Shown: in pieces, positions 44,590 to 53,575 of the stretch
How positions within the stretch are numbered: position 1 is the first letter of the stretch
How the letters are laid out: each line of letters starts with the position of its first letter
DNA from: Morinoia aosen
Lineage: Eukaryota > Arthropoda > Malacostraca > Amphipoda > Talitridae
Direction: 5' to 3'
DNA: 64,000 bases
Assembly: GCA_030386875.1 (NCBI GenBank)
Contig: CM059559.1
Coordinates: 6,569,177-6,633,176, forward strand
Notes under the pieces: generated by a model
What the model saw: only the letters and a program-made list of their open reading frames with translations
What the model was told of the DNA's origin: nothing
Databases searched by the model: none
Program-made: the position numbers and the translations under genes

Positions 44590-45415
44590 GGCTCAGTCCA
44601 GTCTTTGGCCCATTCCAGTCTTTGGCCCATTCCAGTCTTTGGCCCATTCCAGTCTTTGGCCCATTCCAGTCTTTGGCCCATTCCAGTCTTTGGCCCATTC
44701 CAGTCTTTGGCCCATTCCAGTCTTTGGCCCATTCCAGTCTTTGGCCCATTCCAGTCTTTGGCCCATTCCAGTCTTTGGCCCATTCCAGTCTTTGGCCCAT
44801 TCCAGTCTTTGGCCCATTCCAGTCTTTGGCCCATTCCAGTCTTTGGCCCATTCCAGTCTTTGGCCCATTCCAGTCTTTGGCCCATTCCAGTCTTTGGCCC
44901 ATTCCAGTCTTTGGCCCATTCCAGTCTTTGGCCCATTCCAGTCTTTGGCCCATTCCAGTCTTTGGCCCATTCCAGTCTTTGGCCCATTCCAGTCTTTGGC
45001 CCATTCCAGTCTTTGGCCCATTCCAGTCTTTGGCCCATTCCAGTCTTTGGCCCATTCCAGTATTTGGCCCATTCCAGTCTTTGGCCCATTCCAGTCTTTG
45101 ACCCATTCCAGTCTTTGACCCATTCCAGTCTTTGACCCATTCCAGTCTTTGGCTCATGCCAGTCTTTGGCTCATGCCAGTCTTTGGCCCATTCCAGTCTT
45201 TGTCCCATTCCAGTCTTTGGCCCATTCCAGTCTTTGGCCCATTCCAGTCTTTGGCCCATTCCAGTCTTTGGCCCAGTCCAGTCTTTGGCCCAGTCCAGTC
45301 TTTGGCCCAGTCCAGTCTTTGGCCCAGTCCAGTCTTTGGCTCAGTCCAGTCTTTAGCCCGGTCCAGTCTTTGGCTCAGTCCAGTCTTTAGCCCTGTCTTT
45401 GGCCCGCCTTTGACC
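44590..45415. repeat. 17-bp tandem array related to the preceding 16-bp array
   Basis: About 48 copies of TCTTTGGCCCATTCCAG. From about 45260 the units return to TCTTTGGCCCAGTCCAG. Shares TCTTTGG-CC and the CAG end with the 16-bp unit but is one base longer. Confidence 0.96.
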
Positions 45416-45789
45416 CAAGCCGCCCAGTCGAGGCCGGCCCTCATTTCCTGCGAGCCAGCAGCCCTCGGCGGTTCCATTTTTCCCCTCGGCTGCCCTCGCT
45501 CCGCTCATTTGCACGCTTTATCCTCCGCCCCTCCTGGCCCTCCTGCCCCTCCAGCCCTCACCTCCCTCCGTCATTCCACTTCAGTCCCTCCACTTTATTC
45601 AGCGCTCCTCTCACACTCGTCTTCCCTCACCTTACTTCCTCTGGCACTCCTTTACGTCTCCGTTCCTGTTTTGTACCTTCACTCCTTTCTTATTTTCACT
45701 TCTTATTATGACCTCACATTTTCACTTCTTATTATGACCTCACATTTCTTTGTTTCTTTTTTCCTATGCTCATTTGAATCTAAATTGTT
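45416..45789. other. Unique pyrimidine-rich spacer
   Basis: C/T-rich unique sequence with a short duplicate, TTTTCACTTCTTATTATGACC, trimmed here to CACTTCTTATTATGACC (about 45698 and 45722). No gene recognised. Confidence 0.45.
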
Positions 45790-45950
45790 GGGTTAGAGGT
45801 AACGAGCGCTTATCCACCGTGCGGAGCATTCGTGCATGGGTTCGAAACTCTGCATACTTCGGTGTTTCTTCTCGTTGGGAAAAGGAAGGGATATTCCCTC
45901 CTTAACCTCTGGTTTGAAGTGGGTACCGGCTCGACCGGGGGTAACCGGTA
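45790..45950 (+). repeat. Possible tRNA-derived SINE head or tRNA-like relic
   Basis: GGTTCGAAACT (45839-45849) is close to the RNA polymerase III B box, and TTAGAGGTAACG (from 45793) lies about 46 bp upstream at A-box spacing, although the A box is a poor match. No cloverleaf could be drawn convincingly. Ends next to SINE-like copy 9. Confidence 0.3.
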
Positions 45951-46036
45951 TTGGTTAGATTAGATAAGTTAGTTTAGGCCTCCCTAACCGCAATCCAAGA
46001 GAGGAAGGAGGAAGGCTCTATTGAGTACGGACTTAG

Positions 46037-47289
46037 CACGTTGACTCCCGTTGCACGGTGGCTGCGGTCAATTTGGTTTTGTTAGAAGAAGTCGTATTGA
46101 AAAACCGGCTTTACTGCTCTAATACATTTTTAAACTTTCTAAAAAGTGTAAAGAATACAATTGAACTATTGAATGTTTCCTTATATCTTAAAATTTACAT
46201 CGTACAAGGTAGCAAAATTGTTGAAATGTTATTCGTCTATTCCAGTACGTAAATGAGCCATTTCCGTAGTGGTACACATATGCACACGTACGTAGTGGTA
46301 CACATATGCACACGTACGTAGTGGTACACATATGCACACGTACGTAGTGGTACACATATGCACACGTACGTAGTGGTACACATATGCACACGTACGTAGT
46401 GGTACACATATGCACACGTACGTAGTGGTACACATATGCACACGTACGTAGTGGTACACATATGCACACGTACGTAGTGGTACACATATGCACACGTACG
46501 TAGTGGTACACATATGCACCATACGTAGTGGTACACATATGCACACGTACGTAGTGGTACACATATGCACACGTACGTAGTGGTACACATATGCACACGT
46601 ACGTAGTGGTACACATATGCACACGTACGTAGTGGTACACATATGCACACGTACGTAGTGGTACACATATGCACACGTACGTAGTGGTACACATATGCAC
46701 ACGTACGTAGTGGTACACATATGCACACGTACGTAGTGGTACACATATGCACCATACGTAGTGGTACACATATGCACACGTACGTAGTGGTACACATATG
46801 CACACGTACGTAGTGGTACACATATGCACACGTACGTAGTGGTACACATATGCACACGTACGTAGTGGTACACATATGCACACGTACGTAGTGGTACACA
46901 TATGCACACGTACGTAGTGGTACACATATGCACACGTACGTAGTGGTACACATATGCACACGTACGTAGTGGTACACATATGCACACGTACGTAGTGGTA
47001 CACATATGCACACGTACGTAGTGGTACACATATGCACACGTACGTAGTGGTACACATATGCACACGTACGTAGTGGTACACATATGCACACGTACGTAGT
47101 GGTACACATATGCACACGTACGTAGTGGTACACATATGCACACGTACGTAGTGGTACACATATGCACACGTACGTAGTGGTACACATATGCACACGTACG
47201 TAGTGGTACACATATGCACACGTACGTAGTGGTACACATATGCACACGTACGTAGTGGTACACATATGCACACGTACGTAGACTACGTG
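46037..47289 (+). mobile_element. TTAA MITE family 3 with an internally expanded 3' end
   Basis: Starts CACGTTGACTCCCG after TTAG (46033-46036), contains AAAAACCGGCTTTACTGCTC like the copy at 3572-3845, and ends GACTACGTG before CTAA (47290-47293). The ordinary copy is 274 bp. Here the segment that reads CAGTGGTGCATATATGTACC near the 3' end of the ordinary copy is present as about 39 tandem units (46262-47280), so the element is 1253 bp long. Confidence 0.8.
46262..47282. repeat. 26-bp tandem array inside a MITE
   Basis: About 39 copies of a 26-bp unit: GTAGTGGTACACATATG then CACACGTAC. Two 25-bp variant units (GCACCATACGTAG) lie 233 bp apart (46517 and 46750), marking a nine-unit internal duplication. 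Contains CATATG and TACGTA palindromes in every unit. Minus frames of 344-402 residues are repeat artefacts. Confidence 0.97.
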
Positions 47290-47563
47290 CTAAGGAAACG
47301 CGTAATCTGCTAACAAAGTGCGCAGAAACAGTAAGATGAAAAAGAAGTTCATGAAAGAAGATGAAAGCTGAAGAAAAAAGTAGTAGGAGCTGATAAAACA
47401 GGACAGCAGTGAACCGAAAGAAGATAGCCCGTAACAAAACAAATAATCTATTCTATTTTAACATAAGGAAGCCAGCCTGAAAGTTAGCTAGGGGCCTCGC
47501 ATATTCCTCTTGGAGCCATGATTCCCATCGACACACTAACTGTATCCCCTGAGGAGGTAACCG

Positions 47564-47714
47564 TCACCACTTACGAGGCTTGTGAACACCCGAGTACAAA
47601 TAATTTGTGTCATTGTGACTGAAATGAAACTACCTTCCTTCGCCCCGGCCTCTAGGTGATCTTCCTCGTCCTTAGCTTCTGTCGCTCCCCTCTCTTCTCC
47701 CACACACGCTCCCC
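47564..47714. other. Unique spacer
   Basis: Nothing recognised. Confidence 0.5.
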
Positions 47715-48790
47715 CTCCCTCATTCTGTCCATCCCCTCGTCTGTCCATCCCCTCGTCTGTCCATCCCCTCGTCTGTCCATCCCCTCGTCTGTCCATCCCC
47801 TCGTCTGTCCATCCCCTCGTCTGTCCATCCCCTCGTCTGTCCATCCCCTCGTCTGTCCATCCCCTCGTCTGTCCATCCCCTCGTCTGTCCATCCCCTCGT
47901 CTGTCCATCCGCTCGTCTGTCCATCCGCTCGTCTGTCCATCCGCTCGTCTGTCCATCCCCTCGTCTGTCCATCCCCTCGTCTGTCCATCCCCTCGTCTGT
48001 CCATCCCCTCGTCTGTCCATCCCCTCGTCTGTCCATCCCCTCGTCTGTCCATCCCCTCGTCTGTCCATCCCCTCGTCTGTCCATCCCCTCGTCTGTCCAT
48101 CCCCTCGTCTGTCCATCCCCTCGTCTGTCCATCCCCTCGTCTGTCCATCCCCTCGTCTGTCCATCCCCTCGTCTGTCCATCCCCTCGTCTGTCCATCCCC
48201 TCGTCTGTCCATCCCCTCGTCTGTCCATCCCCTCGTCTGTCCATCCCCTCGTCTGTCCATCCCCTCGTCTGTCCATCCCCTCGTCTGTCCATCCCCTCGT
48301 CTGTCCATCCCCTCGTCTGTCCATCCCCTCGTCTGTCCATCCCCTCGTCTGTCCATCCCCTCGTCTGTCCATCCCCTCGTCTGTCCATCCCCTCGTCTGT
48401 CCATCCCCTCGTCTGTCCATCCCCTCGTCTGTCCATCCCCTCCTCTGTCCATCCCCTCCTCTGTCCATCCCCTCCTCTGTCCATCCCCTCCTCTGTCCAT
48501 CCCCTCCTCTGTCCATCCCCTCCTCTGTCCATCCCCTCCTCTGTCCATCCCCTCCTCTGTCCATCCCCTCCTCTGTCCATCCCCTCCTCTGTCCATCCCC
48601 TCCTCTGTCCATCCCCTCCTCTGTCCATCCCCTCCTCTGTCCATCCCCTCCTCTGTCCATCCCCTCCTCTGTCCATCCCCTCCTCTGTCCATCCCCTCCT
48701 CTGTCCATCCCCTCCTCTGTCCATCCCCTCATTCTGTCCATTCTCTCTTCTGTCCCTCCTCTCCTCTGTCCATCCCCTCTCCTGTCCATC
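47715..48790. repeat. 16-bp tandem array
   Basis: About 66 copies in two pure blocks: CCATCCCCTCGTCTGT (to about 48430, with three CCATCCGCTCGTCTGT units near 47905) and CCATCCCCTCCTCTGT (48437-48725). A sharp single-base block switch. Confidence 0.97.
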
Positions 48791-49604
48791 CCTCAGCTCC
48801 GTCCACCTTCCGTCAGCAACATCCATCCTCTCACTTAACCCCTCACGTCCCTGTGTCCTGTCCTCCCTCGCTGCATCGCGACGCTCGATACATCTCTCCA
48901 CTCTCCGTACTTAGTGTCTATTTTTTAGTTGAACTTTCTTTCAATACTCCGCACCTCACTCCATACTCCGCATACCACTATACACTCCCTCTCCACACTC
49001 CACACTCCCTCTACACACTCCACATTCCACTCTACAATTCCTCTCCACACTCCACACTCCCTCTACACACTCCACATTCCACTCTACAATTCCTCTCCAC
49101 ACTCCACACCTCACTCCCACTCTGCGATTCATCTTCCTCCCACTCCCTGCATCCCACTTTATGCCTCCTAATCTCTGGCTCCCTCTCGCCACCACTCCAC
49201 ATCCTGTCTCCCTATACCTCCCCTCCCCCTGCATCCCCGTCCCCCCTGCATCCCCGTCCCCCCCCCCCCCCCACGGTTGAGCTTCTTCTCTCCATGGCAA
49301 TGTGACCCCACTGCAGCTGTGTCAGCTGTCGATGTTTCAATTTTACACACCCAAAATACGTTCTTTTACGAGTTATTTCAACGAGACATTTGTTGTACCT
49401 TCCCTGCCAGTCTCCAGTGGGACAAACTATGGCGATGCGTTTGCATAATTTGTTTATGATGTGAAATGATGGGAACATTTCGGCAACCGTGGCCATGTAG
49501 TTCTTTCGGTAAGCGTGTACATCAATACAGCGTATTCTGACAGTACTCATTTATGAGTGCATGCTCTGTATTGTCAGTAATATATCACGCTTATTGTCTT
49601 TTCT
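48791..49604. other. C-rich spacer with short ~52-bp duplication
   Basis: 48985-49110 holds about two and a half copies of a ~52-bp CTCCACACTCCACACTCCCT-containing unit. 49259-49272 is a C-run of about 13. The rest is unique, with no gene recognised. The 112-codon minus frame (49212-49550) has no recognisable domain. Confidence 0.6.
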
Positions 49605-49815
49605 TTTCCCATTCCTCGCTCTCTCTCTCTCTCTCCTTCTCACTTTCTTTTCCCATTCCTCGCTCTCTCTCTCTCTCCTTCTCACTTTCTTTTCCCATTC
49701 CTCGCTCTCTCTCTCTCTCCTTCTCACTTTCTTTTCCCATTCCTCGCTCTCTCTCTCTCTCCTTCTCACTTTCTTTTCCCATTCCTCGCTCTCTCTCTCT
49801 CTCCTTCTCACTTTC
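49605..49815. repeat. 42-bp polypyrimidine tandem array
   Basis: Five copies of a 42-bp unit: TTCTTTTCCCATTCCTCGC then a (CT)n run and CCTTCTCAC. About 90 percent pyrimidine on the plus strand. Confidence 0.95.
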
Positions 49816-49904
49816 AAAGGAAATTAAATGACGTGAATGAGAACTCATGACGAAATTGACGAAAGATGGTTCGCTGCATATTACAAACCTGTCGAAAGAT
49901 TAAG

Positions 49905-50276
49905 AATGATAGGAGATTAGATTATAGGTTAGTTTAAGCCTCTCTTACCGCTACAAAAAAAAAGAGCATTCTAAGGGAGCAAGGAGGAAGGCACCATTTA
50001 TTATGCATATTAGGGAATGCGGAATCTATGCAGAAGGGGCATATAAACAGAAAGTTGGGAAAGAAGTTCACGAAAAAAGATAAAAGTTGAAGAAGAAAGT
50101 CAGAGGGGCTGAAAAACAGGACATCAATGAACCGAAAAAGGTGGTCCTTACATAACAAAAATATTTCATTTCAACAAAAAGAAGGCCCACCTAACTATCA
50201 GCTCGAGCCCTCACATTGACCTTAGGAGCGCTAATTCCCAGATACAATAATTGTATCCCCCTGAGGGGAATGATAG
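49905..50276 (+). repeat. SINE-like family A, copy 10 (full length)
   Basis: Element 49913-50268 (356 bp), GAGATTAGATTATAGG to CCCCTGAGGGG, flanked by AATGATAG on both sides (49905-49912 and 50269-50276). The second clear target duplication for this family, here 8 bp (9 if the preceding G is counted). Confidence 0.85.
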
Positions 50277-50539
50277 CAATAATAAAATAATAAGGATTTA
50301 TCGTACGAGATCATTTGCGCGTTGGTGATGCGAATACGGAAAGTCTGACCGTTTTATTGGTTGTATTTTTAGTTACGTGTATCCGAAGCAAGAACGCATG
50401 ATCGTCTCATCCTGGAAGCCTTCACGAGTTACACATCAACGCTGGGTTGGGGCCCAAACCTGCTCACTTCCACCGACGCAAATTCATAAGAACACGGAAT
50501 TAAATCACCGCCAAAGCGGCGCTGATTCTCGGGTAACCG

Positions 50540-50645
50540 TTCAGACCATTCACTGCTGTCTTTTTTTCAGTACTTCTGACATTTTTCTCAATTTTTATCA
50601 TGTCTCATCAACTTCCTTCTCAACTTACTGTTTCTGTGCGCCGAA
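50540..50645 (-). repeat. SINE-like family A fragment, reverse orientation
   Basis: Reverse complement of the family middle: CATTCACTGCTGTCTTTTTT matches the complement of AGGACAGCAGTGAACCG, followed by CTTCCTTCTCAACTTACTG. The only copy seen in reverse. The 132-codon plus frame 50377-50775 overlaps it and a MITE end, so it is not a gene. Confidence 0.6.
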
Positions 50646-50728
50646 TTCGCATCAAAACGGCGGTAATTCTGAGAAGGAATGCCTTATGTGTTCACGCTAC
50701 ATAACGGCGTCTCTGGGAATGAGCAACC

Positions 50729-50950
50729 GTCTAAGCCAGGGCTTCTCAACCTTTCTGTTGTGGTGTCCCCTTTAGCTTAATGGTGTATCTTCATGTACCC
50801 CCAGCACCGTTAAAGGTTTAAGAAACTATGAAGATACACTTAATAATTAATAATTAAATATACGTATTAAATATCTATAGTATATTTCAACAAATGAAAT
50901 TTGTGAAATGCACCCTTAAGAATGCATGAAGTGGGAGCCCTGGTTTAAAA
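50729..50950 (+). mobile_element. hAT-like MITE
   Basis: Element 50737-50942 (206 bp) starts CAGGGCTTCTCAACC and ends GTGGGAGCCCTG, giving terminal inverted repeats of about 8-10 bp. Flanks GTCTAAGC and GTTTAAAA are an imperfect 8-bp duplication (5 of 8). AT-rich interior, no coding capacity. Confidence 0.65.
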
Positions 50951-51139
50951 GAAGCCCACTGTGCGTCATTGACATCGGCCGTGTTACCATGGAAAAGGTA
51001 AAAGTGCGGATTCAATCTTTAAATGGTAGAAAGATTCAAAATCTTATTAATCATCGGACAATTAAATCCCGCATGTAATCTCTATAAAATTAATTAAACT
51101 CCTCATCGGAATATATTCTTGAGAGCGAAGTGGAAATCT
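50951..51139. other. Unique spacer
   Basis: Nothing recognised. Confidence 0.5.
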
Positions 51140-51368
51140 TCGGTGATATGGTAACCCTAAGTGATATGGCAACCCTCGGGGATGTGGCAACCCTAAGTGA
51201 TGTGGCAACCCTCGGGGATGTGGTAACCCTAAGTGATGTGGCAACCCTCTGGGATGTGGTAACCCTCGGGGATGTGGTAACCCTCTGGGGTGTGGTAACT
51301 CTCGGGGATGTGGTAACCCTCGGTGATGTGGTAACCCTCGGGTATGTGGTAACCCTCGAGGATCGGGA
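51140..51368. repeat. 18-bp tandem array
   Basis: About 13 copies of GATGTGGTAACCCTCGGG, with GATGTGGCAACCCTAAGT at the left end. Confidence 0.93.
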
Positions 51369-51599
51369 TGTGCAGACGCTTATTTGGACATTATTTGTTT
51401 AAATGACTGTACTGACGCTTAGTTGTATTTCATTTATTTATAGGATTGTACATTCGTTTATTTGTTTAAACAAGGAAATATATCATGCGCGAAGGAGGTT
51501 CTTTTCCTGTCGTGAGGAGATGCCTGGACGAGCTGCGTTGCTTCCGTGTGGGGTGTGTGCAGGTGTTGTTGGTGGGATACAGGTGGTTGTGTGCCCTGC
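51369..51599. other. Unique spacer
   Basis: Nothing recognised. Confidence 0.5.
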
Positions 51600-52195
51600 C
51601 CCACCTGTTCCTGGCTCCCACTCCCTTACTTCCTGCCTCCCACTCCCCCACTTCCTGCCTCTCACTCCCCCACTTCCTGCCTCCCACTCCCCCACTTCCT
51701 GCCTCCCACTCCCCCACTTCCTGCCTCCCACTCCCCCACTTCCTGCCTCTCACTCCCCCACTTCCTGCCTCCCACTCCCCCCCTTCCTGCCTCCCACTCC
51801 CCCCCCTTCCTGCCTCCCACTCCCCCCACTTCCTGCCTCCCACTCCCCCCACTTCCTGCCTCCCACTCCCCCCACTTCCTGCCTCCCACTACCCCACTTC
51901 CTGCCTCCCACTACCCCACTTCCTGCCTCCCACTCCCCAACTTCCTGCCTCCCACTCCCCAACTTCCTGCCTCCCACTCCCCAACTTCCTGCCTCCCACT
52001 CCCCAACTTCCTGCCTCCCACTCCCCCACTTCCTGCCTCCCACTCCCCCACTTCCTGCCTCCCACTCCCCCACTTCCTGCCTCCCACTCCCCCACTTCCT
52101 GCCTCCTACTCCTCCACTTCCTGCCTCCCACTCCCTCACTTCCTGCCTCCCACTCCCCCACTTCCTGCCTCCCACTCCCCCACATGCTCCCAGTT
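51600..52195. repeat. 22-bp tandem array
   Basis: About 27 copies of a 22-bp unit: CACTTCCTGCCTCCCACT then CCCC. C-run length varies (four to eight), and there is a CCCCAA block at about 51935-52010. Frames of 200-300 residues in several phases are artefacts. Confidence 0.95.
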
Positions 52196-52254
52196 CCCCA
52201 TGTAGCCGACCGTACCTTGGCAGTGCCTCTGTTTTCAGAAGCAATAATCCTGCG

Positions 52255-52365
52255 AGGGGAGACGTGTGGGATAGCAGGGGGAGACGTGTGGGATAGCAGG
52301 GGGAGACGTGTGGGATATCAGGGGAAGAAATGTGGGAGTTCAGGGGGAAACGTGTGGGAAACATG
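52255..52365. repeat. ~22-bp G-rich short array
   Basis: About five copies of GGGATAGCAGGGGGAGACGTGT with decay to GGGATATCAGGGGAAGAAATGT, each cited in part: AGCAGGGGGAGACGTGT. Confidence 0.85.
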
Positions 52366-52592
52366 AGGGAGAGAGACGTTACTACAACAAATATATCCTT
52401 ATTTATTAGGTATTACATACGAACGTCACTACGGCAGTACTGTGATCGTATTTATTATGTACTTAACCCACATAGCAGCAGGCAGTCACAATAATATTTA
52501 CGCATTTCTACTCGAAGAACTGTTTAATAATCCTTGCCGCGACGGTTTACGAAGTTAACAGTGTGTTGAAGGTGAGGGTCGTTGTTTGTACC
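52366..52592. other. Unique AT-rich spacer
   Basis: Nothing recognised. Confidence 0.5.
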
Positions 52593-52932
52593 AGATTAGA
52601 TTTGATTATAAGTTAGCTTAAGAATCCTAACACTTTGACTGTGACGTGAGCCACCGGTGGTACACAGGGGGAGTTTTCATAAAGCTGCTGACCGGCCAGC
52701 AGTCACAAACTCATTTTCATAAAGCTTAATCAAAGCTAAATGAAGGCACAATCTCACGAAGGCTTGCTATCTTCAATATTCCTTACTATAATTGACTTTA
52801 AATTCGAGTTGAATGCTGAACTTAAGTTTTACCTGCCACAGTCAAAGTGTTAAACTACACCAAAGGTCTTCAGAGAAAGGATGGATCAAGACAACGTTTG
52901 TTAAGAGTTGAGGGAACCTGGAATCTATGGGG
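52593..52932 (+). repeat. SINE-like family A, copy 11 (split by a MITE, 3' end lost)
   Basis: Left part AGATTAGATTTGATTATAAG-TTAGCTTAAG to 52626. Right part from 52853 with CTACACCAAAGGTCTTCAG to GGAATCTATGG. Joined, it matches CCTAACCGCAACAAAGGTG of intact copies. Beyond GGAATCTATG the element is replaced by a G-run (52929-52992). Confidence 0.75.
52627..52852 (+). mobile_element. TTAA MITE family 2, best-preserved copy, nested
   Basis: Element 52631-52848 (218 bp), CACTTTGACTGTGACGTG to CCACAGTCAAAGTG, flanked by CTAA and TTAA. Inserted in SINE-like copy 11. Carries ACCGGTGG, GCTGACCGGCCAGCAG (itself a short palindrome) and GAGTTGAATGCTGAACTTAA. Confidence 0.8.
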
Positions 52933-52992
52933 GGAGGGGGAGGGGGGGAGGGGGGGAGGGGGAAGGAGGGAGGGGGGGGGGGGGAGTTGGGG
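52929..52992. repeat. G-run with sparse A
   Basis: About 64 bp of G-tracts of 3-11 broken by A, AA or T. Strong G-quadruplex potential on the plus strand. Confidence 0.9.
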
Positions 52993-53329
52993 GGCTAGAA
53001 ACTCATTTCATGATGGTTCGGTCACTTGTTTTGGCTTATGAAGACCTTCGGAGTATCTGAAGTGGGGTGTCTAGCGAGTGGACTTACGAGTACTTATGAC
53101 TAGATTCACTTGTACTTATCAGTAGCTTCACTTGTACTCATGAGTAGATTTACGAGTACTCATGTGGTCTGCATGGCAGCCACAACAAGAAATTTTCAAA
53201 TGATTAGTTCGCCAGCCACCCGATAAGAAATACGCACATGTGCGCCGTTTTGCGAACACAAGGCAAATCTAAGCTAAGAATTTGAACATGAATTGAGCGA
53301 ATGAAGTAAAAAGTGGAGACTGCAGTGTC
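52993..53329. other. Unique spacer with loose repeats
   Basis: GACTAGATTCACTTGTACTTA, in part TTCACTTGTACT, recurs three to four times at 53090-53165. Nothing else recognised. Confidence 0.5.
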
Positions 53330-53575
53330 TCTAAAGAAGACAGCAGAGGCCGCCACTGGCAACCAAACCGAGAGGAACTCTGGAATCCTCCTCAAACTCT
53401 CACGGATGATGGAGGAAAAAACCGAGAGGGAACCGAGAGGGAACCAAAACCGAAAGGAATTCTGGAATCCTCCTCAAACTCTCACCGGTGATGGAAAGGA
53501 AAAAACCGAGAGGGAACCGAAACCGAAACCGAGAGGATCTCTGAATCCTCCTCAAACTCTCACGGGCGGTAGAAA
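53330..53575. repeat. Short ~60-70-bp tandem duplication
   Basis: Three imperfect copies of a segment with GAATCCTCCTCAAACTCTCAC followed by (ACCGAGAGGGA)n, the second part varying in copy number. Cited in part: CCTCCTCAAACTCTCAC. Confidence 0.8.

Larger units (their letters stand above)
45950..47555 (+). repeat. SINE-like family A, copy 9 (split by a MITE)
   Basis: Left part: GTTAGATTAGATAAG to GAGTACGGACTTAG (to 46036). Right part resumes at 47290 with CTAAGGAAACGCGTAATC and runs to ATCCCCTGAGGAG. Joined across the insertion it reads like other copies (GAGTTAAGGGAACG). GGTAACCG occurs just before (45940-45947) and just after (47556-47563) the element, a possible 8-bp or longer target duplication. 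Confidence 0.8.

Noticed and set aside
45790-45870. Functional tRNA gene
   Set aside because: A B-box-like motif is present but no cloverleaf with paired acceptor and anticodon arms could be drawn. Kept only as a weak SINE-head candidate.
50377-50775. 132-codon plus frame
   Set aside because: Overlaps a reversed SINE-like fragment and the start of a hAT-like MITE.
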